From JALSHZ01 sp964614535 (GTDB lineage: Bacteria > Pseudomonadota > Gammaproteobacteria > UWMA-0217), in contig CAZTOZ010000051.1 of assembly GCA_964614535.1 (NCBI GenBank), forward strand, positions 1 through 16,490: 16,490 nucleotides of DNA, in the 5' to 3' direction. Within the stretch, counting starts at the first letter, position 1, and each line of letters starts with the position of its first letter. Of this stretch, positions 1 through 8,104 are shown in pieces. Position numbers and translations under genes: made by a program. Under the pieces are notes generated by a model, which worked only from the letters and a program-made list of their open reading frames with translations, searched no databases and was not told the origin of the DNA.

Positions 1-650
<650 letters not shown>

Positions 651-730
651 CCGAGGCTCGCCCCGTCATCACGAGCCCGCGATTCCCCAAGACGACCCAG
701 GCAACGACCCATACTCTTTTGGCCATTTCC

Positions 731-2551
731 ATGAAAAAGCTGGTTTCGATTCTCTTCATCCCCCTGCTGCTGGTCTCGACCCAGGCCGGCGCCGCCGTGC
801 GCGCCTGGCTCGACCAGCCGACGGTCTATGTGGGCGATCCGGTCACGCTGACGATCGAGGCGGACAGCCAGTCCGCGCCCCGCCCCGACCTGAAGCCGCT
901 GGAAAAATCGTTTCGCATTCTCGGTACCGGCACGAGTACCAGTGTCCGTATCGTCAACGGCCGCAGCTCATCGACCAAACGCTGGCGGATCACGCTGCAG
1001 CCGCTGGGCCAGGGGGCGCTCACGATCCCGTCGATCACGGTCGGCAACGACCAGACCCCGGCGCTGACGGTCACCGTCACCGACGTGCCGGAGGAGGTAA
1101 AGGCGAAACTGCGCGACCATGTGATGCTGGAGGCGAGCATCGATGGTGGCGACGGGCCGGTGCACGTGCAGCAACAGATCACCTACACCCTGCGGCTGCT
1201 GACCGACGATGAGGTGATCTCCGGCGAACTGATCGCGCCGCAGATCGCCGATGCCGTGGTCGAGCAGATCGCACCCGACCGGCGCGAGACGGTGGTGCGC
1301 AACGGCAAGCGTTACCATCTGCTGGAGCGCCGCTATGTGATCTCGCCGGAACGCAGCGGCAAGCTGGAGATTCCACCGGCCCAGTTTCGCGGTCGGCTGA
1401 AGAAGCCCCGCAAGGCGCGACCGCAGCGCCGCGACCCCTTCGAGGAGTTCTTTGGCCGCGACGACTTCTTCCGTGATCCGTTTGGCGACGATTTCTTCGA
1501 CGACGATTTCTTCGCCGGCACGCCGTTTGGACCAAGAGGGGAGCCGATCCGCACCAGCAGCAATGCGCTGTCGATCGACGTGCTGCCGGTGCCGGACGAC
1601 TTCAAGGGCAAGCACTGGCTGCCGGCAGAGGAGGTGAAGATCCAGGACAGCTGGCGCAGCCACCTGCCGACCTTCAAGGTGGGGGAACCGGTGGTGCGCT
1701 CGCTGCGCTTCCAGATCAAGGGACTGGCCGGCTCCCAGGTGCCGCCGCTGGAGATTCCCGCGCCGGCCGGCATGCGGCTCTATCCCGATCCGCCCAAGAC
1801 CGACACGCTGACCGACGGCGAGACGGTCTATGGCGTCAGCGAACAGACCATCACCTATATCCCCCATCAGGCGGGTAGGATCACCATCCCCGAAATCCGG
1901 ATCGACTGGTGGAACACCCGCACCGGCCGGCAGGAGACGACGACGCTGCCGGCGATGACGGTGGAGGTAGAACCCGGCGCCGGCGGCCAACGCCAAGCGG
2001 CGCCCCCCAGCCCGGCGCCGGCGGCCAGCAGCAAGCCGACGACACCGGCACCGCCTGCGGACACGGAGAAGGCATCCCGCCCCGACCATGGGCTCTGGCC
2101 CTGGCTGGCGCTGCTCGGCCTGCTGGCGGCGGCCGGCATCGCGTGGCGCTGGATCGACCTGACACGCAAGCGCGACGACCGTCCGACCGCCAACACGACG
2201 GAGCCGGCGCCCGCCAAGTCGCCGGCACCCAACCTGCGAGCCACCCGCGACGCATTGAGACGCGCCTGTGAGCAAGGCGATGCCAACGAGGCGGCCCGGC
2301 AACTGCTGGAACTGGCACGGGCGCAGTGGCCCGACGATCCGCCGACCAGCCTCGGCGAGCTGGCCGGACGACTGGCCGAAGGCAGCGAAGCCGTGGCCGC
2401 GTTGGACCGCCACCTCTATGGCGCCGGCGACTCACCCTGGGACGGCACCGCCCTCTGGAATGCCGTCCAATCGGGACTGCGCGACAAACCCCGGCCGTCC
2501 GCCACGGACAGCGGGAACGACATCGGCACGCTCTACCCGCGACGCCGCTGA
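731..2551 (+). CDS. batD: BatD-family exported/membrane-anchored protein
   Basis: A 606-residue protein of the BatD ('oxygen tolerance') family. It starts with a Sec-type signal peptide (residues 1 to about 22, basic MKK then a Leu/Ile-rich core ending near AGAA), has a large beta-rich periplasmic part (about 23-450), one membrane segment near 454-474 (LWPWLALLGLLAAAGIAW) and a C-terminal cytoplasmic helical part of about 130 residues. The frame is open upstream of 731, but only the 731 ATG gives a signal peptide; no good ribosome binding site is visible. Residues 235-261 form an Asp/Phe-rich low-complexity loop with ten Phe; comparable loops are known in BatD proteins. A Pro/Ala-rich linker (about 417-448) leads into the membrane segment. 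It follows the BatB/BatC-like gene and probably acts with it in envelope maintenance; the molecular function of BatD is unknown. Confidence 0.92.
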   Translation: MKKLVSILFIPLLLVSTQAGAAVRAWLDQPTVYVGDPVTLTIEADSQSAPRPDLKPLEKSFRILGTGTSTSVRIVNGRSSSTKRWRITLQPLGQGALTIPSITVGNDQTPALTVTVTDVPEEVKAKLRDHVMLEASIDGGDGPVHVQQQITYTLRLLTDDEVISGELIAPQIADAVVEQIAPDRRETVVRNGKRYHLLERRYVISPERSGKLEIPPAQFRGRLKKPRKARPQRRDPFEEFFGRDDFFRDPFGDDFFDDDFFAGTPFGPRGEPIRTSSNALSIDVLPVPDDFKGKHWLPAEEVKIQDSWRSHLPTFKVGEPVVRSLRFQIKGLAGSQVPPLEIPAPAGMRLYPDPPKTDTLTDGETVYGVSEQTITYIPHQAGRITIPEIRIDWWNTRTGRQETTTLPAMTVEVEPGAGGQRQAAPPSPAPAASSKPTTPAPPADTEKASRPDHGLWPWLALLGLLAAAGIAWRWIDLTRKRDDRPTANTTEPAPAKSPAPNLRATRDALRRACEQGDANEAARQLLELARAQWPDDPPTSLGELAGRLAEGSEAVAALDRHLYGAGDSPWDGTALWNAVQSGLRDKPRPSATDSGNDIGTLYPRRR

Positions 2552-2560
2552 GCGGCATCA

Positions 2561-2576
2561 TGCCGCCCGGGCGGCA
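2561..2576. terminator. GC-only palindrome between convergent genes, possible bidirectional terminator
   Basis: TGCCGCCCGGGCGGCA is a perfect 16-base palindrome in the 32-base gap between the convergent batD and DUF302 genes. Folding as a hairpin would need to open the central bases for a loop, and no T-run follows on either side, so intrinsic termination would be weak. It could also be a protein-binding site. Placement between convergent stops is the main argument. Confidence 0.3.
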
Positions 2577-2583
2577 CGACGAT

Positions 2584-2976
2584 TCATTTCTCCAGCGTGG
2601 CGATGGCCGCCTTGAGCTTTTCGGTGGCCTCGGCGGCCACGGCATCGGCCGCTTCGCTGCCGGCCAGGCCGAGTACGCTGGCCGGATCCATGAAATCGAC
2701 GACGGTCTTGCCATCGACCTCCCGCGCAACGATGGTGCACGGCAGCAACACGCCGATCTGCGGCGTCTCGTCGATCATCGATTTGGCCATCTTCGGGTTG
2801 CAGGCGCCAAGAATACGGTATGGCGCCATCTCCTCCCCCAACTTGTTCCTGACGATGCCGGCGACGTTCACCTCGCTGACGATGCCGAGATGCTGCGCCA
2901 TCAGGGCGGCCTTGAGTGTTTCGACCGCCTCGTCGATGGGCTGGTCGATGGTGGTCGAAAAAACGTAGTGGGTCAT
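2584..2976 (-). CDS. DUF302 family protein
   Basis: A 130-residue soluble protein matching the DUF302 fold family: an N-terminal strand and helix (HYVFSTTIDQPIDEAVETLK), the central YRILGACNPKMA motif and the LLPCTIV strand that follows. Two Cys (59 and 80) lie in these two most conserved segments. No signal peptide or membrane segment is seen, so it should be cytoplasmic. The ATG at 2976-2974 is preceded by a good ribosome binding site (AGGAG, spacing about 8). It converges on batD and is separated from the upstream cytochrome gene by a strong terminator, so it is probably transcribed alone. DUF302 proteins have no settled function; in other genomes they are often found near redox or sulfur metabolism genes. 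No specific role is claimed here. Confidence 0.88.
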   Translation of the reverse strand: MTHYVFSTTIDQPIDEAVETLKAALMAQHLGIVSEVNVAGIVRNKLGEEMAPYRILGACNPKMAKSMIDETPQIGVLLPCTIVAREVDGKTVVDFMDPASVLGLAGSEAADAVAAEATEKLKAAIATLEK

Positions 2977-2998
2977 GGTTCGTCTCCTGCTGTCGATA

Positions 2999-3010
2999 CC
3001 GAATATTCGG
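2999..3010. promoter_or_regulatory. 12-base perfect palindrome upstream of the DUF302 gene
   Basis: CCGAATATTCGG is self-complementary over all 12 bases and ends 23 bases before the DUF302 start codon. It lies in a small AT-rich patch in otherwise GC-rich DNA, next to an A-rich stretch on the coding strand. It may be an operator or simply part of a promoter; I could not assign convincing -35 and -10 boxes around it. Confidence 0.3.
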
Positions 3011-3109
3011 CGTTGGCCGATTTCCTTTTTTCAATCCAGTGGCTGCCCCGGCCGCGGAAGAATGACGTTTCCCGCAGCGGGCGGCGATGACAATTCTCAC
3101 CGCCGAAAC

Positions 3110-3139
3110 GAGAAAAGCCCCGCGGGCGGGGCTTTTCTC
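3110..3139 (-). terminator. Rho-independent terminator downstream of the cytochrome gene
   Basis: A perfect 12-base-pair stem (3110-3121 with 3128-3139; core AGAAAAGCCCC / GGGGCTTTTCT) encloses a 6-base loop. Because the outer stem is A-rich on one side and T-rich on the other, it has terminator form in both directions. It lies 23 bases past the stop of the minus-strand cytochrome gene, which it most likely terminates, and isolates that gene from the DUF302 gene. Confidence 0.9.
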
Positions 3140-3162
3140 TTCGCGCCGGTTGCCGCGGCCGC

Positions 3163-3777
3163 TTACTTGCCGCCGCCGCTGGCGTAGTACTCGATCAATG
3201 CCTTTTTCTGCTCGTCGTTGAGCTTCTTGAATTTTTTCTTCATTTTCTTCGGCATCGGTCGCTCACCAGCGCTGAGCTTGCGGAATTCCTCTTCGAGATA
3301 TTCCTTCCACTGACCACCAAGGATGGCGGCGTCGTCATCGGCGAGGGTGCCCCCCTCGGAGTGACACTTCTCGCAACGCTTGTCGTGAATCTTGGCACCT
3401 TTCTTCGCCAGCGCGGCGTCGAACTGGTTGGGCGCCTTCTTGAAGGTCTGCTTGGCGAAGAACTCGGCAACCGCCTGGGCATCGGCCTCGCCAAGGTTCT
3501 TGGCGACTTCGTTCATGTCGGTCTCGTCGCCATTTTTCGGCTTGTACTTGTCACCCTTGCGATCGCCGCTGCGATAGGCTTCCAGCATGTCGGTGATGGT
3601 GACGGCCGAAAAACCGGCGATGCTCGGCACTTTCGGATCGCTGCTGTTGCCGTCGTCACCATGGCAGGCGCCACATTTGTCCTTGGCGATGGCGGCACCA
3701 TCGGCGAACGATGCGGCCGGCATCGCAACCATCACGGCCAGGCCCGCAATGGCGGCCAGTCTCTTGATTTCAGTCAT
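3163..3777 (-). CDS. Di-haem cytochrome c4-like protein, periplasmic
   Basis: A 204-residue exported protein with a clear signal peptide (about residues 1-25, ending AASFA) and two class I c-type haem sites, CGACH at 35-39 and CEKCH at 135-139, one in each half. Met88 and Met175 are well placed as distal haem ligands. Size, duplicated layout and the sequence around each haem fit the cytochrome c4 family and the related cytochrome subunit of flavocytochrome c sulfide dehydrogenases. Such proteins carry electrons in the periplasm, often to terminal oxidases. The C-terminus is very Lys-rich (nine Lys between 177 and 192). The ATG at 3777 has a GAGGA ribosome binding site about 10 bases upstream. 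It has its own candidate promoter and terminator, so it is probably monocistronic. No flavin subunit is present in the window, so a sulfide dehydrogenase role is not supported. Confidence 0.92.
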   Translation of the reverse strand: MTEIKRLAAIAGLAVMVAMPAASFADGAAIAKDKCGACHGDDGNSSDPKVPSIAGFSAVTITDMLEAYRSGDRKGDKYKPKNGDETDMNEVAKNLGEADAQAVAEFFAKQTFKKAPNQFDAALAKKGAKIHDKRCEKCHSEGGTLADDDAAILGGQWKEYLEEEFRKLSAGERPMPKKMKKKFKKLNDEQKKALIEYYASGGGK

Positions 3778-3913
3778 TCTCTAATCCTCAATCCAGTCGT
3801 TGGTATGGGTCGTTGCAGAGGGTTCGCGGGCCGCTGCCCCCACGCCTCGGGCCACTCCCTGGCGGCGCGAGGGACGGGTGCCGCGACTCCCCTTGCTACG
3901 CGCGATACAATGT

Positions 3914-3928
3914 TCTGCCGACGGCAGA
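3914..3928. promoter_or_regulatory. 15-base perfect palindrome in the cytochrome leader
   Basis: TCTGCCGACGGCAGA has 7-base arms around a single central base. Relative to the candidate cytochrome promoter it would lie a few bases downstream of the transcription start, where it could be an operator or a short leader hairpin. Confidence 0.35.
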
Positions 3929-3940
3929 CGATCGGGCCGC

Positions 3941-3970
3941 AATATACATTTTTGGCAAATATTTGTATAT
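3941..3970 (-). promoter_or_regulatory. Candidate cytochrome promoter overlapped by an inverted repeat
   Basis: On the minus strand, TATACA (3969-3964, 4 of 6 to the -35 consensus) and TATATT (3946-3941, 5 of 6 to the -10 consensus) are separated by exactly 17 bases. The same bases form an inverted repeat, ATATACA at 3942-3948 and TGTATAT at 3964-3970, spaced 22 bases from arm start to arm start. This is the only AT-rich island in the intergenic region. The transcript would have a leader of roughly 155 bases before the cytochrome start. Confidence 0.5.
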
Positions 3971-4035
3971 CGACCCCATCCACGGTTCATGACCTTTTAC
4001 AAGGCTGAATGGGTGCTGAACAGGCCTGTGGTGGC

Positions 4036-5952
4036 TTACGCCGGCCCGGCGGCCGCTCCGCTGTCGCGCTTTTCGCAGCGCCCGGCGATCTCGCGGACGT
4101 CCTCCCCGGTCAGTGTCTCACGCTTCTCCAGTTCGGCCGCCAGCTGGTCCAGTACCTCCCGACAATCGCGGAGGATGGCGCGCGCCCGCTCCCGCCCTTC
4201 CTCCAGCAGCGCACGCACCTCGGCGTCGATGGCGCGGGCCGTCTCCTCGCTGTAGTTGCGCTCCTCCATCGTCGGCGCGTTCTCCAGATACTGGAGCTGC
4301 TGCTGACGACCATAGACGACCGGGCCGAGCTGATCGCTCATGCCGAGGCGGGCCACCATGCTGCGGGCGATCTCGGTGGCTTTCTCCAGATCGTTGGAGG
4401 CCCCCGACGAGATACTCCCGAGCGCGATCTCCTCGGCGGCGCGGCCACCGAGCAGGATGGCGATCTGATCCTTCATCTCCTCGGTGGTGGAGAGAAACCG
4501 CTCCTCCACCGGCAGTTGCAGGGTAAAGCCCAGGGCGCCGATGGCTCGCGGGATGATCGTCACCCGATGCACCGGCTCGCCGGTGGGCACGGCCAGGGCC
4601 ACCAGCGTATGCCCCGATTCGTGGACGGCGACGCGGTGTTTCTCCTCCTCGTTGAGCACACGCTGCTTGGCCTCCGGGCCGGCGATGACACGATCGATGG
4701 CCGCCTCGAAGTCGTCCATCGTGATGGCGTCGCGACTCTCCCGCAGCGCATGGATCGCCGCTTCGTTGCAGATGTTCTCCAGATCGGCGCCGACGAAACC
4801 GGGCGTGCGCTGGGCCACCACCTTGAGATCGACGTCGGAGGCCAGCTTCATCTTCCTGGCGTAGAGCCGGAGAATGCCCTCGCGGGCCGTCAGATCCGGC
4901 TTGTCCACCGGTATGCGGCGGTCGAAACGGCCGGAGCGCAGCAGCGCCGGGTCGAGGATCTCCGGCCGGTTGGTGGCGGCCATGACGACGACGCCGGTGG
5001 AGGAGTCGAAGCCGTCCATCTCGGTCAACAATTGATTGAGCGTCTGCTCGCGCTCGTCGTGCCCTCCCATGACGGGGCCAGCGGAGCGGGAGCGCCCGAT
5101 GGCATCGATCTCGTCGATGAAGATGATACAGGGGGCCTTCTTGCGCGCCTCGTCGAACATCTCCCGCACCCGGGCGGCACCGACGCCGACGAACATCTCG
5201 ATGAATTCCGATCCGCTGATATTGAAGAACGGCACGTCGGCCTCCCCCGCCACGGCGCGGGCGAACAGCGTCTTGCCGGTGCCCGGCGGCCCCACCAGCA
5301 GCACGCCCTTGGGCGCCCGCGCGCCCATCTCCCGGATACGGGTGGGATTCTTCAGGAATTCGACCGTCTCGCGCAGCTCCTGCTTGACGTCGTCGTAACC
5401 GGCGATGTCGTCGAAGGTCACCTTGGGCCGCGAATCGGGATGCACGCGCACGCGGTTGCCGATGTTGAGAAAGCCCTTGCCCATCGTCCCCATGCGCTTG
5501 GCCATCCAGCTCCACAGCAGAAAGAGAAAGCTGAACGGCAGCACCCAGTTGAAGAGGAAATTGCCGAGCCAGTCGTTGGACTGGCGCACCGTGTACTTGA
5601 CGCCCTGGCTGGCCAGCTTCTCCGCGAGCTCCTGATTCCACAACGGCACGGTGATGAAACGTTTGGGCTGGCCGGTCTTCGGGTCGGTCTCCTTCAGTGT
5701 CCCGACGATGGCCTTGTCGGTGACCAGCGCCTCGGCCACCTGCTGCTGTTCGACCAGCTCGAGAAACTCGCTGTAGGGGATTTCGGCGCGCCGCGCCTCT
5801 TGCATGCCCTGAAAGAACTGGAACAGGACGAACAGCAGGATGAGATAGAGAATGAGGTTGAATTGCGGGTTCTGCCAGAACGATGGCTTGGAAGTGTTGT
5901 TGATCTCGATTTCCGGTTCGTCCGACGGTTTCTTGAATTGATTCTGTTTCAT
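4036..5952 (-). CDS. ftsH: FtsH-family ATP-dependent zinc metalloprotease
   Basis: A 638-residue inner-membrane AAA+ protease that unfolds and degrades membrane and cytoplasmic proteins as a hexamer. All family landmarks are present: membrane segments near 31-48 and 131-150 flanking a periplasmic domain of about 80 residues, Walker A GPPGTGKT (221-228), pore motif FVGVG (254-258), Walker B FIDEID (278-283), the second region of homology ending RSGRFDRR (339-346), zinc site HESGH (444-448) and the third zinc ligand Asp521 in SNDLEKAT. The frame continues to a GTG at 6012, but the 5952 ATG gives normal family length; neither has a strong ribosome binding site. A polar segment of about 30 residues precedes the first membrane segment, unlike E. 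coli FtsH. It is not next to rlmE/ftsJ or folP, so it may be a second paralogue. Upstream in the same direction is the DUF3365 lipoprotein (130-base gap). Confidence 0.95.
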   Translation of the reverse strand: MKQNQFKKPSDEPEIEINNTSKPSFWQNPQFNLILYLILLFVLFQFFQGMQEARRAEIPYSEFLELVEQQQVAEALVTDKAIVGTLKETDPKTGQPKRFITVPLWNQELAEKLASQGVKYTVRQSNDWLGNFLFNWVLPFSFLFLLWSWMAKRMGTMGKGFLNIGNRVRVHPDSRPKVTFDDIAGYDDVKQELRETVEFLKNPTRIREMGARAPKGVLLVGPPGTGKTLFARAVAGEADVPFFNISGSEFIEMFVGVGAARVREMFDEARKKAPCIIFIDEIDAIGRSRSAGPVMGGHDEREQTLNQLLTEMDGFDSSTGVVVMAATNRPEILDPALLRSGRFDRRIPVDKPDLTAREGILRLYARKMKLASDVDLKVVAQRTPGFVGADLENICNEAAIHALRESRDAITMDDFEAAIDRVIAGPEAKQRVLNEEEKHRVAVHESGHTLVALAVPTGEPVHRVTIIPRAIGALGFTLQLPVEERFLSTTEEMKDQIAILLGGRAAEEIALGSISSGASNDLEKATEIARSMVARLGMSDQLGPVVYGRQQQLQYLENAPTMEERNYSEETARAIDAEVRALLEEGRERARAILRDCREVLDQLAAELEKRETLTGEDVREIAGRCEKRDSGAAAGPA

Positions 5953-6082
5953 TGGATGGGGTCCGTTGTCTTCTGCCTGCCAGTCGATATGGTGTCCATC
6001 CACTGGAATCACAAGCGCATGGCCGCCCGACGGGGGCGACCGGAGCCTGGCGGCGACCCGAGGGCCGCCCCCTGCCCCGGGG

Positions 6083-6724
6083 TCAAAGATCCTTGACGAT
6101 CACCACCGCGCCGCGCACCTGCCCCAGCGAGTAGCCGGTGGCCTTGTCGTCCGGGTAGAGCTCGTCGAGCTTGGCCCGCACCTCGGGCTCGAGTTCGGCG
6201 CCATGACAGTTGAGGCAGACCTTGCCCACCGGCATCGCTTTCATGAAGCGGAACTGCTTTTTGCCATCGACCTCGACGAGGGTGGCGAACGCCATGGTCT
6301 TGGGATCCTCGCCGTTGGCGGCGCGGGCGTCGAACTCGCCGAGCACCGGCTTCTGCCAGTCGGTGGGCGCATTGTTGGGGTTGCGGTTCTTCAGACTGAC
6401 GCGACTGAGCTGGACGCCGTGGCGCGATGCCACCTCGTTGGTGATGGGGATGGCCTTGGTGTGGCAGACCGACAGCGCATTGACCGGCCCGCCGGCCTGC
6501 ATCGCCTTCTTCAGCTCGCCCTTGAGGCTGCCGACGAAATCCTTCGTGATCTTCTTGGCCTCGGCCACCTGCTGTTGCAACAGCGCCTTGTCCGCCGCGG
6601 ACGGTGCCTCGGCCCTGGGCCGATCACCATCTTCACCGGCCGGCTCGGTTCCGCTGCCGCATCCAACGGCCAGCAAGCCAGTGGCGGTCAGCAGCACGAT
6701 TGCCGTCAACGTAGAATGGTTCAT
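6083..6724 (-). CDS. DUF3365 (Tll0287-like) mono-haem c-type lipoprotein
   Basis: A 213-residue protein with a lipoprotein signal peptide (LLAVGC, lipid-attached Cys22), a short acidic linker, a helix of about 30 residues, and a Tll0287-like/DUF3365 domain (about 55-213). The domain shows the typical SVCHTKAIPIT segment (85-95), NRNPNNAPTDW (114-123) and one covalent haem site, CLNCH (170-174). The ATG at 6724 is chosen because it gives the lipoprotein signal and has a GAGAGGAA ribosome binding site about 7 bases upstream; the frame stays open to 6805. The DUF3365 fold is related to PAS/CACHE sensor domains and often serves as a haem-based sensory input of membrane kinases or cyclases; here it stands alone as an anchored lipoprotein. 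It sits between the coiled-coil gene (123 bases upstream) and ftsH. Redox or gas sensing is an inference. Confidence 0.88.
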   Translation of the reverse strand: MNHSTLTAIVLLTATGLLAVGCGSGTEPAGEDGDRPRAEAPSAADKALLQQQVAEAKKITKDFVGSLKGELKKAMQAGGPVNALSVCHTKAIPITNEVASRHGVQLSRVSLKNRNPNNAPTDWQKPVLGEFDARAANGEDPKTMAFATLVEVDGKKQFRFMKAMPVGKVCLNCHGAELEPEVRAKLDELYPDDKATGYSLGQVRGAVVIVKDL

Positions 6725-6847
6725 CGTTCGTTCCTCTCTGTGGTTGGTGGTTGGTGTGCGCCGATACGTCGCGGTGACGGAGCCGCCCGCGCAAGATGCC
6801 GGCACATGCCAAGAATAGCAGGCCGGGCCGCGGCCGATGCCGGGGGC

Positions 6848-8104
6848 TCAGCGTTCGTCGATCAGCCGCGACAACTCTTCGAACTTGCGCTGCATCTGCA
6901 GATTTTCGAATGGCCGGATCTCGGGGATCTGGATCGCCATGACGGCGGCAAAGGCCTCTTGGCTCACCTGCATCAACCGCACCAGGTCGGCGCCGACGCG
7001 GACGGTGTCGTAGGTGTTCTTGGCCACCTGCCAATCACGCCGCACCACCTCGCGGGCCTGTTCGACACGCTGTTTCTGTCTCTCCAGCTCGCGCCGGTAG
7101 AGGCGGGCGACCTTGAGGGTGAGCTGCTGCGCCTCCAGGTTGCGCCGCACGATCGACTTGCGCGCTTCGGCACGTTCCGACGACAACAGCCGCAACGAGT
7201 CGGCCTGCACCCGCCGGGTCTCCGCCAGCACCTTGGCGATGCGGGGCAGATAACGCTGCTCCAGCCGGGCGAGGTAGCTGTCCTGCAGGTGCAACACGAA
7301 TTCCAGCATCGCCACGTACATGCCGTAGTAGCGCCGGGCCTGGCGCAGATCCTCGCCGGAGGCCTCCATCAGGGTCATCAGGCGCGCGGTGATGGCCTTG
7401 AGCGTTTCGAGCGTGGTGGCCATGCCGATCAGATCGTCGGCATCGACGCGGGCCAGCAGCGCGGTCAGCTGGGCGTCGTCGAGCACCAGCCCCGCCGCCC
7501 GGAAGCGTTTCAGCAGATTGGCCCGCTCGACGCCGATGGCGCGGCGGTAGCGGGCGATGTCGGACTCGATCCCGGCGATGTCGGCGTCGATCGCTTCCAA
7601 CTCGTCGCCCAGCGCGGTGACACGCCGCTCCCGAAGTGCGGTGATCTGGTCGCCGAGGGTGTCGATCTTTTGCCGCAGCCGGTCGATACGCTGGCGGTGC
7701 TCGAGGATATGGGGGTCCTCCAGCAGTTCGGCCAAGACGGCGAACACGTCGTTGCGCTCGGCTCGCAACGACTGCCGGTCCTCGCCGAACCAGCGCGACT
7801 CGGGGGCCGTCTCGATCCGCGCATCCAGCGTCCGTACCTCGTCGAGCCGCCGCAGTGTCTTGCCCCAGATCTGCCGCAGCTGCGCCTGGCGCTGCGCCTC
7901 GATCTCGGCTTCGGTGAGCGGCCGCGGCCCGGCCCGGAACCAGCTTTCGCGGCTGCCGTATTCACGGGTGGCGTCGAGCACCTTTTCACCATATTCGCGG
8001 GCGTTGTCGAGGGCATCGTCCAGGGTGCTTTTCCAGTCGCCCGTCACCGCGCCGGAGAACATGCCGGACAGCAGCAACACGGCCAAAATCGGTTTGTCGT
8101 TCAA
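6848..8104 (-). CDS. Exported coiled-coil protein of unknown function
   Basis: A 418-residue protein I do not recognise at family level. A hydrophobic N-terminus (MNDKPILAVLLLSGMFSGAV) looks like a signal peptide or anchor. The rest is almost entirely charged alpha-helix: a coiled-coil stretch about 80-200, a second helical block about 205-300, and a basic helix 300-365. The C-terminal segment (about 360-418, with VRLMQVSQEAFAAVMAIQIPEIRPFENLQ) ends in a style reminiscent of TelA-like helical proteins, but I would not assign it to that family. The reading frame starts with TTG at 8104-8102, preceded by an AAGAGA that could serve as ribosome binding site; the alternative internal ATG (residue 15) would destroy the signal sequence. 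Its neighbours downstream are the haem lipoprotein and FtsH; the divergent neighbour is the cyclase-FHA gene. A scaffold or envelope role is possible but unproven. Confidence 0.8.
   Translation of the reverse strand: MNDKPILAVLLLSGMFSGAVTGDWKSTLDDALDNAREYGEKVLDATREYGSRESWFRAGPRPLTEAEIEAQRQAQLRQIWGKTLRRLDEVRTLDARIETAPESRWFGEDRQSLRAERNDVFAVLAELLEDPHILEHRQRIDRLRQKIDTLGDQITALRERRVTALGDELEAIDADIAGIESDIARYRRAIGVERANLLKRFRAAGLVLDDAQLTALLARVDADDLIGMATTLETLKAITARLMTLMEASGEDLRQARRYYGMYVAMLEFVLHLQDSYLARLEQRYLPRIAKVLAETRRVQADSLRLLSSERAEARKSIVRRNLEAQQLTLKVARLYRRELERQKQRVEQAREVVRRDWQVAKNTYDTVRVGADLVRLMQVSQEAFAAVMAIQIPEIRPFENLQMQRKFEELSRLIDER

Noticed and set aside
655..677. GGCTCG/CGAGCC hairpin between the BatB/BatC-like gene and batD
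   Set aside because: Six pairs around an 11-base loop with no T-run; too weak to call a terminator inside a likely operon.
968..2413. Minus-strand open frame of 481 codons opposite batD
   Set aside because: Shadow frame with no domain signal; BatD on the plus strand has signal peptide, membrane segment and family sequence.
4009..6096. Plus-strand open frame of 695 codons opposite ftsH
   Set aside because: It is antisense to a fully conserved FtsH; long stop-free antisense frames are expected in GC-rich coding DNA, and the product has no recognisable domain.
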